A stretch of DNA of 64,000 nucleotides from NCBI GenBank assembly GCA_963999645.1, contig CAXEUY010000001.1, positions 156,038 to 220,037 on the forward strand, written 5' to 3'. The position numbers and the translations under genes were made by a program. The notes below the pieces were generated by a model, which ran no database searches, was not told the DNA's origin, and worked only from the letters and a program-made list of their open reading frames with translations. Shown here in pieces: positions 51,438 through 59,806 of the stretch. Every line of letters starts with the position of its first letter. Positions within the stretch are counted from its first letter, which is position 1. This DNA is from MedAcidi-G1 sp002294285. Its GTDB lineage: Bacteria; Actinomycetota; Acidimicrobiia; Acidimicrobiales; MedAcidi-G1.

Positions 51438-52448
51438 ATGAGTAAAGTTCCAGTTGTTCTCATATCCGGCGATGACGGTGTGCTGATTTCAAGATCGTTG
51501 AATTCTCATGTAGAAAAAGCTTTAGAGGGACAAGATAAGGCATTTGCATTGGAGGAGCTAACAGAAGAAAATTACCGTCTCGCAGAAGAGTTCCATATAA
51601 GTAAATTAATCGATGCAGTCCAAACAGCACCTTTTTTAACTAACGGCAGGGTAGTGGTAGCGCGTCATATGGGGCGATTTAGCAAAAAAGACGACTTGGA
51701 GCCATTAGTCGAATATCTGCACTCACCCATGGATACGACATCTCTGATACTTGTCTGGGAGAAAGGCAGTATTCCCCAACAGCAGAGGTTGCCGCCAGTA
51801 CCAAAAAATCTTCTTGAAGCAATTGAACAATCTGGAGGTGTTTTCGAAAAACTAACAACGGGACGAGGGAAACAGGCTGAAAAATGGCTTTTAGAGGAAC
51901 TTAGTGCCACGTCTGTGAATTTAACCGGACAGGCTCGAAAACGTATAACGGACCACTTTGGCGAAGACCGTACAAGAGTCATCTCGCTTTTAGAAGTTTT
52001 ATCCTCTGTCTATGAAAGTGCTGCAACTTTAGAGGTTGAAGATATTGAACCTTACCTTGGAGCAGCTGGGTCAGTGATGCCATGGGACCTAACAGACTCG
52101 ATCGACTCAGGAAATATCAGAGATGCCTTAGATGTTCTTAAACGGATGCTCGGAACAGACGGCAGGCATCCTTTAGGCGTTCTAGCCTTGTTGCACTCCC
52201 ACTATGAAAAAATGCTAAGACTTGAAGGTTCCGGGTTAGAGGATGAGAAAGCGGTAGCAGAGACACTTTCAATTAATGCTTTCCCAGCTAAAAAAATTCT
52301 CTCTGTGTCTAGGAAATTAGGAAAAAATAATACTTTCAGAGCGATACGACTTATAGCAGAAGCTGATCTTGATTTGAAAGGTAAAAAGGGGTGGCCGCCT
52401 GAACTGGTTGTTGAAGTTCTGGTGGCGCGATTGGCAGCAATGCGATAA
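51438..52448 (+). CDS. holA: DNA polymerase III delta subunit
   Basis: 336 residues. The clamp-loader delta fold is suggested by GDDGVLISRSLNSHVEKAL, TAPFLTNGRVVVARHMG, and the C-terminal LLHSHYEKMLRLEGSGLE. HolA opens the beta clamp with the gamma complex. It starts 11 bases after the monooxygenase stop and is convergent with rpsT, an arrangement common in Actinobacteria. Confidence 0.88.
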   Translation: MSKVPVVLISGDDGVLISRSLNSHVEKALEGQDKAFALEELTEENYRLAEEFHISKLIDAVQTAPFLTNGRVVVARHMGRFSKKDDLEPLVEYLHSPMDTTSLILVWEKGSIPQQQRLPPVPKNLLEAIEQSGGVFEKLTTGRGKQAEKWLLEELSATSVNLTGQARKRITDHFGEDRTRVISLLEVLSSVYESAATLEVEDIEPYLGAAGSVMPWDLTDSIDSGNIRDALDVLKRMLGTDGRHPLGVLALLHSHYEKMLRLEGSGLEDEKAVAETLSINAFPAKKILSVSRKLGKNNTFRAIRLIAEADLDLKGKKGWPPELVVEVLVARLAAMR

Positions 52449-52451
52449 AGG

Positions 52452-52694
52452 CTAGCTATTGTTATTTAAATTTTTCTGAAGTCTGGCCTTCTCGCGGGAC
52501 GCTTTATTTGCGTGTATAACACCTTTAGCGGCAGCTTTATCTATCTTCTTGATGGCAGCAACAGTGTCTTCTGATGAACCGGATTCTTTAGCTGCCTTTA
52601 GAAGAGTACGCATCTCGGAGCGAACAGAACGGTTACGTACGCGTCTAACTTCATTTTGACGGTTTCGTTTAATCTGACTCTTGATATTTGCCAC
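52452..52694 (-). CDS. rpsT: 30S ribosomal protein S20
   Basis: 80 residues from a GTG at 52694, which gives the standard (M)ANIKSQIKRNRQN start; the upstream in-frame extension to 52727 is not part of S20. The rest is Lys/Arg/Ala-rich (KKIDKAAAKGVIHANKASR). It binds 16S rRNA. The gene is convergent with holA and divergent from lepA, the usual place in the genome. Confidence 0.95.
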   Translation of the reverse strand: MANIKSQIKRNRQNEVRRVRNRSVRSEMRTLLKAAKESGSSEDTVAAIKKIDKAAAKGVIHANKASREKARLQKNLNNNS

Positions 52695-52823
52695 GGGAAT
52701 ACAACCTTTTCTTTCAGCAGCAATCAATCCTAGCGTGTTAACTTAAATACTGGCATTATAAGAAAGTAAAGAATCTAATTTAATTCAAGTAATATTGTTC
52801 TCGAGAATGTACGGTCGGCAGGG

Positions 52824-54608
52824 ATGAGTAATAAAAAGATCTGCAACACTTCGATCATCGCCCACATAGATCACGGCAAGTCCACGTTAGCTGATCGGAT
52901 GCTGGAACTATGCGGCGCAGTTGACGAACGGAATATGAGAGCCCAATATCTCGACTCAATGGACCTGGAGCGCGAGAGAGGCATCACAATAAAACTTCAA
53001 AGCGTCAGGCTTGATTGGAATAACTCCGTAATAAACCTCATAGATACACCCGGTCACGTTGACTTCGGTTATGAAGTGAGTCGTTCTTTGGCAGCTTGTG
53101 AAGGTGTGATACTAGTTGTCGACGCTGCACAGGGCATCGAAGCACAGACCCTTGCTAACTGTTACCAGGCACTTGAACATGACTTGGAAATAGTTGCGGT
53201 ACTGAACAAGATAGATCTACCCGCGGCTGAACCTGACCGATACGCAGAGGAAATCGAAAAAGCACTAGGAATACCTGCAGATGATGTATTTAGGATCAGT
53301 GCAAAAACAGGTGAGGGAGTCCCACAGTTGCTCGATGCTGTTGTGGAAAGGACTCCATCTCCTGCGACAGATGACAATTCACCTCTCCAAGCGCTTGTTT
53401 TTGACAGTCATTTTGATCAATACCGTGGTGTAGTTTCTTCGGTTCGAGTAATGCAGGGACGATTAGACAGTGGAATGTCAGTGCGGTTTATGCAAGCTGG
53501 AACTAATCACCAACTTGACGAAGTCGGAGTTTGGCGCCCAGATATGACACCTGTCAAAAGCTTGGGCGCAGGTGAAGTCGGTTATGTTCTTGCGGGCATA
53601 AAAGATGTTGGAGAAGCCAGATCAGGAGAGACTATAACAACTGCCACCGGAGGGAGTGAGGTTGCTCTATCCGGTTACCAGGAACCGAAACCTATGGTTT
53701 TCAGCGGTCTGTATCCAATTGATGGTGATGACTTTGGTGATCTACGAGACGCTTTGGAAAAACTCAGACTGAATGACTCGAGTTTTACATTTGAACCTGA
53801 CACATCATCTGCACTTGGTTTTGGTTTCAGGTGCGGATTTTTAGGTTTGCTGCATATGGAAATAGTGCGAGAACGCCTTGAAAGAGAATTCGATTTGAAT
53901 CTGATAACAACAGCACCTTCGGTTAAATACCGTATTACTCACACAAATGGAAAAATCGAAGAAATTGACAACCCTTGCGAGTTGCCTTCAGCGGGCGAAA
54001 TCTCGTCAATTGAGGAACCTTGGTTATCAACTACCTTGATATCGCCATCAGAATATACAGGCACTCTGATGGAACTATGTCAAGGACGTAGAGGTGAGTT
54101 GGACAAGTTGTCATATCTATCGCCTGAACGTATCGAACTCAAATATCGCCTCCCTCTAGCAGAGGTAGTTTTAAATTTTTTTGATCAATTGAAAAGCAGA
54201 ACGCAAGGATATGCAAGTCTTGACTATGAACCCGCTGGGTATATGGAATCTGACCTTGTAAGAGTGGATATTTTGCTGCAAGGAGAGCCAGTTGATGCCT
54301 TCAGTGCAGTTGTTCATCGAGATGCTTCATACGAATACGGAAGAAAAATGGCAGAAAGACTAAAGGATCTAATTCCTCGCCAGCAGTTTGAGGTTCCCAT
54401 ACAAGCAACCATAGGTGGCCGCATAATAGCTCGCGAGACCGTAAAGGCTTTCAGGAAAGATGTAACAGCGAAACTCTACGGCGGAGATATAACGCGAAAG
54501 CGCAAATTATTGGAAAAACAGAAACAGGGTAAAAGGAAAATGAAGTCGATAGGACGTGTTGAGGTGCCACAAGAAGCTTTTGTTTCGGCTTTAAGTCTCG
54601 AAGAATGA
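52824..54608 (+). CDS. lepA: elongation factor 4 (LepA)
   Basis: 594 residues. The GTPase motifs are AHIDHGKSTLADRM, DTPGHVDFGYEVSRSL and NKIDLP. The EF-G-like domains and the LepA-specific C-terminal region (KRKMKSIGRVEVPQEAF) are present. It back-translocates or remodels stalled ribosomes. Full length. hrcA follows 54 bases after its stop. Confidence 0.96.
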   Translation: MSNKKICNTSIIAHIDHGKSTLADRMLELCGAVDERNMRAQYLDSMDLERERGITIKLQSVRLDWNNSVINLIDTPGHVDFGYEVSRSLAACEGVILVVDAAQGIEAQTLANCYQALEHDLEIVAVLNKIDLPAAEPDRYAEEIEKALGIPADDVFRISAKTGEGVPQLLDAVVERTPSPATDDNSPLQALVFDSHFDQYRGVVSSVRVMQGRLDSGMSVRFMQAGTNHQLDEVGVWRPDMTPVKSLGAGEVGYVLAGIKDVGEARSGETITTATGGSEVALSGYQEPKPMVFSGLYPIDGDDFGDLRDALEKLRLNDSSFTFEPDTSSALGFGFRCGFLGLLHMEIVRERLEREFDLNLITTAPSVKYRITHTNGKIEEIDNPCELPSAGEISSIEEPWLSTTLISPSEYTGTLMELCQGRRGELDKLSYLSPERIELKYRLPLAEVVLNFFDQLKSRTQGYASLDYEPAGYMESDLVRVDILLQGEPVDAFSAVVHRDASYEYGRKMAERLKDLIPRQQFEVPIQATIGGRIIARETVKAFRKDVTAKLYGGDITRKRKLLEKQKQGKRKMKSIGRVEVPQEAFVSALSLEE

Positions 54609-54662
54609 AACAAAAATAATATAATTCTTAAAATTGCTGACAATGGGAGTAACATCCGAAGA

Positions 54663-55667
54663 ATGCTAGATGAAAGAAAAGCAGGGATTTTAGGAGCTGT
54701 TGTCGAGGCTTATATAGAAACTGCTCAACCAGTCGGTTCAAGTTTGGTCGCGAGATCTGAATCTGTGGACGTTTCATCTTCAACGATTCGAAATGAGATG
54801 GCTTTTTTAGAGAACGAAGGTTACTTAGACCAACCGCACACTTCTGCAGGTCGAATACCTACAGAAAAGGCATACCGTTTCTTTGTTGACAATTTGTTGG
54901 GCCCAGTAAAACTAGATCGGATTGAAAGTCAACAGATCAAATCCTTTTTTGACCGGTCGCATATTGAAATCGAACAAATGTTACAGGAGACAAGCAATTT
55001 CTTAGCTGCTCTAACTGGTAGTGCAGGTGTTGTTTTATCCCCGGACTCCGACTATCAAACAGTGAGGTCTGTGCATTTAGTCGACCTTTCACCCGATCAA
55101 CTTTTGCTCGTCATGGTTACTTCTAACGGAGTTGTAGAAAAACATTCTCTTGATATCGCAAAAGATATTTCGCTCAGTGAAACTGTTTTAGATGAAACAA
55201 ACCAGCATCTCTTGAAACACCTAAAAGGATTTAGACTGGGTTCGCTTCCTGAAGTTCCGAAAAGTGGCAATCCTAATGTGGACTATCTGATTGAAGAAAT
55301 CCAGAAAACTATTGGTTCTCTTTTCCATTCAAAAGAAACTGTTTATGTTGGAGGGACTTCCGTGCTCGCAGGTTCTCTTCCAGAGCCTGGAGGTATAAGA
55401 AAGGTATTGGATCTGCTGGAGCGTCAGATGATTGTGGTTAATTTGATCAGAGGCGTAATTGATCGTGGAATGAATGTTGTCATCGGGACAGAGACCGGTG
55501 TCGATCATCTAGCAGACTGCTCACTAGTAGTAGCTCCCTATGAGATAGATGGCGAGACTGCAGGTTCGATCGGCATTTTGGGACCAACGAGAATGGACTA
55601 CACACAGGCACTTGCGACAGTCGGTATTGTCGGTCGAAGTTTGGGTGACCATTTAACCGAAGGTTAA
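54663..55667 (+). CDS. hrcA: heat-inducible transcription repressor HrcA
   Basis: 334 residues. The winged HTH is VGSSLVARSESVDVSSSTIRNEMAFLE, shown by SSSTIRNEM; the middle domain has QPHTSAGRIPTEKAYRFFVD. HrcA represses chaperone operons through CIRCE. No CIRCE (TTAGCACTC-N9-GAGTGCTAA) is seen upstream, only a TATAAT at 54621-54626 that may be a -10 box. dnaJ starts three bases after its stop. Confidence 0.94.
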   Translation: MLDERKAGILGAVVEAYIETAQPVGSSLVARSESVDVSSSTIRNEMAFLENEGYLDQPHTSAGRIPTEKAYRFFVDNLLGPVKLDRIESQQIKSFFDRSHIEIEQMLQETSNFLAALTGSAGVVLSPDSDYQTVRSVHLVDLSPDQLLLVMVTSNGVVEKHSLDIAKDISLSETVLDETNQHLLKHLKGFRLGSLPEVPKSGNPNVDYLIEEIQKTIGSLFHSKETVYVGGTSVLAGSLPEPGGIRKVLDLLERQMIVVNLIRGVIDRGMNVVIGTETGVDHLADCSLVVAPYEIDGETAGSIGILGPTRMDYTQALATVGIVGRSLGDHLTEG

Positions 55668-55670
55668 TAA

Positions 55671-56771
55671 ATGCCTAGCGACCTTTATGAAGTTCTACAA
55701 GTTCAAAGAAACGCCTCCGCAGCGGAGATAAAAAAATCCTATAGACGGCTGGCTCGCGAGTTTCATCCGGATACTAATCCAGACGACCCAGAAGCCGAAA
55801 AGAAGTTCAAAGAGATTGCATTCGCTTACGAGATACTCTCGGATCCAGAGAGAAAATCACGCTATGACAGATTCGGGGATGTCGGGGACGCCTCATCGAT
55901 GGGCGACCCCTTTGGCGGAATAGGCGACATTTTCGAATCTTTTTTCGGCTCGGGTTTTACTCAGTCGCGAAGAAGAACAGGACCTGTGCAAGGTCAAGAT
56001 CTGGAGACATCTTTACAACTTGCATTCGATGAGGCAGTGTTCGGGTGTGAGAAGGAAATCAAAATAAGAACTGCGCTCGCGTGTGATACTTGTGAAGCTA
56101 CAGGAGCCTCTCCGGGGTCAAATCGAGACACTTGCAGTGTTTGTAGTGGGACTGGACAGGTACAACAAGTTAGACAGTCACTTTTGGGACAGATGATGAC
56201 TTCTGCAGCTTGTAACACTTGCGGGGGAATGGGATGGGTGATACCTGACCCTTGTCAGATATGTGGTGGAGAGGGAAGAAATGTTGTAGATGACTCCTTT
56301 TTAGTGCAGGTAACAGCTGGTGTTGATGACGGAACCACTCTCCGTCTCACAGGGAGAGGTGCAGTAGGTCCTTGGGGTGGTCCGGCAGGTGATCTCTACG
56401 TTCAAATAAGGGTTGGCGGTCATCAAATTTTTGAACGTGTCGGTTATGACCTTGTAAGAACGCTTCCAGTAAAAATGACACAAGCGATTCTGGGCGTTGA
56501 AATGGAAATTGAAACGCTCGAAGGTTCAGAAAACGTGGTTATTCCTAAAGGTGTTGCTAGCGGACACGTGATGCGAATTAGGGGAAAAGGAGTTCCGCAT
56601 CTACAAGGACGAGGGCGGGGAGACCTGCTTCTCGAAGTGTTAGTAGAAACTCCTAAGGATCTGACCACTGATGAAGAAAGAATCATAAGAGATTTCGCCG
56701 GATCCAGAGCAGAGGATGTAAACCCGCCGGAGGGTGGGATTATCGGCAAATTTCGGTCGGCTTTTAATTGA
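55671..56771 (+). CDS. dnaJ: molecular chaperone DnaJ
   Basis: 366 residues. The J domain (residues 3-65) has the HPD motif in REFHPDTNP, a Gly/Phe-rich linker follows, and four CxxCxGxG-type zinc repeats lie near residues 140-200 (CDTCEATG, CSVCSGTG, CNTCGGMG, CQICGGEG). It stimulates DnaK. In Actinobacteria a second DnaJ accompanies hrcA, separate from dnaK. The stop overlaps rsmE. Confidence 0.95.
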   Translation: MPSDLYEVLQVQRNASAAEIKKSYRRLAREFHPDTNPDDPEAEKKFKEIAFAYEILSDPERKSRYDRFGDVGDASSMGDPFGGIGDIFESFFGSGFTQSRRRTGPVQGQDLETSLQLAFDEAVFGCEKEIKIRTALACDTCEATGASPGSNRDTCSVCSGTGQVQQVRQSLLGQMMTSAACNTCGGMGWVIPDPCQICGGEGRNVVDDSFLVQVTAGVDDGTTLRLTGRGAVGPWGGPAGDLYVQIRVGGHQIFERVGYDLVRTLPVKMTQAILGVEMEIETLEGSENVVIPKGVASGHVMRIRGKGVPHLQGRGRGDLLLEVLVETPKDLTTDEERIIRDFAGSRAEDVNPPEGGIIGKFRSAFN

Positions 56772-57460
56772 TAGACCCAATTCCTTCTCCTGCTGCATTG
56801 AACCTTCCACATGTATTTGTGGAAGAGATAGAGAACCCTGAAATTGAGGAGGCGGACAATCATCACTTAGGCAAAGTCCTGCGTCTAAGGCACGGAGATC
56901 ACATAACCGTTTCAGACGGAAAGGGTAAGTGGTGTGAATGCATCTATGGTGCGACCCTCGAAGTAGTAAGCGATGTGTTCTTTCGACCAAAACCAGCAGT
57001 TGAAATAACTATCGGTTTTTCTCTCGTTAAAAAAGGCAAACCCGAATTGATAGTTCAAAAATTAACAGAATTAGGAGTTGACAAAATCGCTCCGACAGTA
57101 TCGCAGCGTTCCGTGGTTCAGTGGAGTGATAGAAAAGTCATTGAAAATGGAAAACGGCTTAACCGGATCGCCAGAGAAGCCGCCATGCAATCGAGACAGG
57201 TACATATTCCTGAAGTCATGGAAACTCAAGCTTTTTCAAATCTAGGACATGAAACCGGCGCAGCGTTGGCTCACCCAGGAGGGGAAAGAGTGACTCTCGA
57301 ACACCCGTTTTTGCTTATCGGGCCAGAAGGTGGATGGACTGACGAAGAGATAGATGGTAGGAAATGTTTTTCTCTGGGGGAATCGATTTTAAGATCAGAG
57401 ACAGCGGCGATTTCTGCTGGAGTTCTACTTACCTCACTGCGAGACGGAAGAGTCAAATAG
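56768..57460 (+). CDS. rsmE: 16S rRNA m3U1498 methyltransferase RsmE
   Basis: 230 residues from a TTG overlapping the dnaJ stop (TTGA). The SPOUT fold is shown by LIGPEGGWTDEEI near residue 180 and the N-terminal HHLGKVLRLRHGD. It methylates uridine 1498 of 16S rRNA. hrcA-dnaJ-rsmE is a conserved actinobacterial order. It ends 15 bases before a convergent nitroreductase. Confidence 0.94.
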   Translation: MIDPIPSPAALNLPHVFVEEIENPEIEEADNHHLGKVLRLRHGDHITVSDGKGKWCECIYGATLEVVSDVFFRPKPAVEITIGFSLVKKGKPELIVQKLTELGVDKIAPTVSQRSVVQWSDRKVIENGKRLNRIAREAAMQSRQVHIPEVMETQAFSNLGHETGAALAHPGGERVTLEHPFLLIGPEGGWTDEEIDGRKCFSLGESILRSETAAISAGVLLTSLRDGRVK

Positions 57461-57474
57461 GTAAGCGGCTTATT

Positions 57475-58140
57475 TTAAACCTTCCAGTCATTCCAGGAAA
57501 CAACTTCGTCCATGGGTATACGTTTTGCGGGTTTGAAATCGGATCCAAGAGTGTGAGCTACTGTTATAAGAGCAACTTGAGTTACCTCCTCAAATGGGAT
57601 ACCCAGAACTTCTGAAGCTTCTTGTTCGAAAATTAGATGAATCGTCGTCCAACAGGTTCCAAGGTCGCGCTCACGTGCAGCGAGCATGAAACTCCAAGTT
57701 GAAGGAATTATCGAGCCGTAAAGAGAAGCACCGGCTAAGCCCGGCATTTGGTCAACCCGTCCGGGTAGACACGGGATCATCATTACAGGGACACGATGCA
57801 TGTTTTCGGCCAAATAAGTTGCTGATTCGGTTACTCGCAGTTGCTGGGCAGCTCTTTCTTCATTTTCAGCGACTTCAGCTAACTGACCTGCACTGCCCAC
57901 CATGTTTGCATAAACTTCGAAACCTTTTCTGTATATGTCAGCAAGGGCAGAACGTTTATCAGGGTCGGTGATTACCAGAAAACGCCAATTTTGACTATTG
58001 GAACCAGTAGGCGCTTGAACAGCAAGTTCCAGGCACTCATTTATGAGTTTTTCATCAACTGCACGGTCAAAATCTAGACGTTTTCTAACAGAACGTGTGG
58101 TTGAAAGTAGTTCATCAGCGGAAAGGTTAAGTTTGTCCAT
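57475..58140 (-). CDS. nitroreductase family protein
   Basis: 221 residues. The family start LSTTRSVRKRLDFDR and the FMN-binding APTGSNSQNWRFLVI are clear, with GTCWTTIHLIF and VALITVAHTLG later. Nitroreductases are FMN dimers that reduce nitro groups, quinones or flavins with NAD(P)H. The same N-terminal pattern starts the neighbouring fusion protein, so the two are paralogues. Confidence 0.88.
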   Translation of the reverse strand: MDKLNLSADELLSTTRSVRKRLDFDRAVDEKLINECLELAVQAPTGSNSQNWRFLVITDPDKRSALADIYRKGFEVYANMVGSAGQLAEVAENEERAAQQLRVTESATYLAENMHRVPVMMIPCLPGRVDQMPGLAGASLYGSIIPSTWSFMLAARERDLGTCWTTIHLIFEQEASEVLGIPFEEVTQVALITVAHTLGSDFKPAKRIPMDEVVSWNDWKV

Positions 58141-58201
58141 AAAAAAGACGATAGTGGCATTTGATGTGCATCAAGCAAATAGGTGCAAGTAAAGTCTGGT
58201 A

Positions 58202-58579
58202 ATGCTCAAATTAACCTTCTGTATGCATCGACTGCCACACCTGTCACGTGATGAGTTCCAAAATTATTGGATGAATCAACATCCACTTTCAGCTCCTCGA
58301 AATGCTGCTGAGCTTTTGGGGATAAGAAAGTATGTGCAGGTTTTTCCTATTCCGGAGGAAGACAACAAACAAGTAAAAGAAATTCGTGATGGTGCTGATG
58401 AGTTTGATGGTGTAGCTGAGATCTGGATCGATGATCTTGAAACTTTCACAACCAAATGGAAAACAGGAGAAGGCAAAAAAGCCTTTGAAAGTTTTTTAGA
58501 AGATGAAAAGAATTTTGTCGACTGGGAAAGGTCTGTTTGTTTTCTGGCTGAAGAAAAAGTTGTTCTCGGGGGACAGTAA
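58202..58579 (+). CDS. EthD-domain protein
   Basis: 125 residues. RLPHLSRDEFQNYWMNQHPLSA is the conserved N-terminal pattern of the EthD family (ferredoxin-like alpha/beta barrel), found in ether and polyketide degradation and cyclisation. It lies between two convergent/divergent nitroreductase genes. A heme or substrate role is not visible. It overlaps nothing. Confidence 0.75.
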   Translation: MLKLTFCMHRLPHLSRDEFQNYWMNQHPLSAPRNAAELLGIRKYVQVFPIPEEDNKQVKEIRDGADEFDGVAEIWIDDLETFTTKWKTGEGKKAFESFLEDEKNFVDWERSVCFLAEEKVVLGGQ

Positions 58580-58584
58580 AGAGC

Positions 58585-59727
58585 TTAATTCTTTTCTGCT
58601 AATTCCTTTATTCCTTGAACTGTTTTACGCATATTGACATGCTGGGTTTTCTGACGATTTGAAACGATCTTCTTTTCCAAATCGGGTGACTGTTCGATAG
58701 CGCGCGTTAAACCTGAGCTGCCTGGTCCTAAAACCATCGCAAATCTGAGTCGTGTAGCACCGGCCAAAGGTGTTAGTTGAAATTCCCAAGTCGCAGCAGG
58801 TTTCTCGAGATCACCTACAGCCCATGCAAAAACCTTGTTGGGCTCATAAGCGGTGACATGGCAAGTGACTTCCCATTCACCAAGTTTTTCATTTTTGTTA
58901 CGTCCCTTAAATCTGGCACCTTCTTGCGGATCGTCATCTAACCACTCCGCTCCTTCGAACTCGTTACTAAAATTGCTCGAAATATTGATATCAGATATGA
59001 GATCCCATAATTGTCTGGGCGTGGCTTTGATATCAGTTTCTACTGTAAGGCCAGGCCCGTCCTGAAAAGCAGCTAGACCATTTGTCGGTTTCCTGGTTGT
59101 TTTGCCCCACTTTTCAAACCACGTTATTTCACGCGCTGGATCACGAGACACAGACGAGAAGTCATTTCCTATCGTATGTGCCACAGGAAGTAAGACTATT
59201 TGCGTTACTCCTTCAGGTATATCTAAAAGTTCAGCGATTCTTTTTGCATTACCTAAATGCATGGTGGTCCAAGCGCTACCTAATCCGCGTGAGCGTAAAG
59301 CAAGACAAAAACTCCAAGCAGCCTGAATCACTGAGTCGAAGAGACCAGGTCGTCCGCTTCCGTCATGCTCTCCGTAGATTGTCACGAGAACAAGAACTGG
59401 TACTTCTTCGAGATGTTCAGCTAGGTAAGACGAGGCTTTAATTGTTTTCTCATTATGATGACCGGTTCCGTCTAACAGTTCAGCCTGCTCTTTTAGAAAT
59501 TCGCCTCCCACTTCACGGTAGAGTTCCGCTATTTCCTTTTTCGTTTCTGAGTCACGTACAACCAGCCATCTCCGGCTTGACTGATTCCCACCTGTAGGAG
59601 CTTGTTCCGCTATGTCTATGCAATCGAGGATCAATTCATCCGAAACTTCACGTGTAAGATCCAAACGGGTTTTAACTGAACGAGTAGTTGAGAGAAGACG
59701 ATCCGTTTCGCTGGTATTGAAAGACAT
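58585..59727 (-). CDS. nitroreductase-SRPBCC fusion protein
   Basis: 380 residues from the ATG at 59727, nine bases after AGGAG. Residues 1-220 are a nitroreductase (LLSTTRSVKTRLDLT, APTGGNQSSRRWLVV) and residues about 230-380 are a polyketide-cyclase-like SRPBCC domain (VETDIKATPRQLWDLISDI, WEVTCHVTAYEP). The fusion joins FMN-dependent reduction with a hydrophobic-ligand binding pocket. The stand-alone nitroreductase and EthD gene are adjacent. Substrate unknown. Confidence 0.87.
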   Translation of the reverse strand: MSFNTSETDRLLSTTRSVKTRLDLTREVSDELILDCIDIAEQAPTGGNQSSRRWLVVRDSETKKEIAELYREVGGEFLKEQAELLDGTGHHNEKTIKASSYLAEHLEEVPVLVLVTIYGEHDGSGRPGLFDSVIQAAWSFCLALRSRGLGSAWTTMHLGNAKRIAELLDIPEGVTQIVLLPVAHTIGNDFSSVSRDPAREITWFEKWGKTTRKPTNGLAAFQDGPGLTVETDIKATPRQLWDLISDINISSNFSNEFEGAEWLDDDPQEGARFKGRNKNEKLGEWEVTCHVTAYEPNKVFAWAVGDLEKPAATWEFQLTPLAGATRLRFAMVLGPGSSGLTRAIEQSPDLEKKIVSNRQKTQHVNMRKTVQGIKELAEKN

Positions 59728-59806
59728 TAACAAAAACTCCTGAATCTAAGTGATGAAGTGACTTTAGGATCAGAACATATCGAATCAAGAATTGGCGATC
59801 AACTTT

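Noticed and set aside
54609..54662. CIRCE operator before hrcA
   Set aside because: No TTAGCACTC/GAGTGCTAA inverted repeat is present, only an AT-rich stretch with TATAAT.
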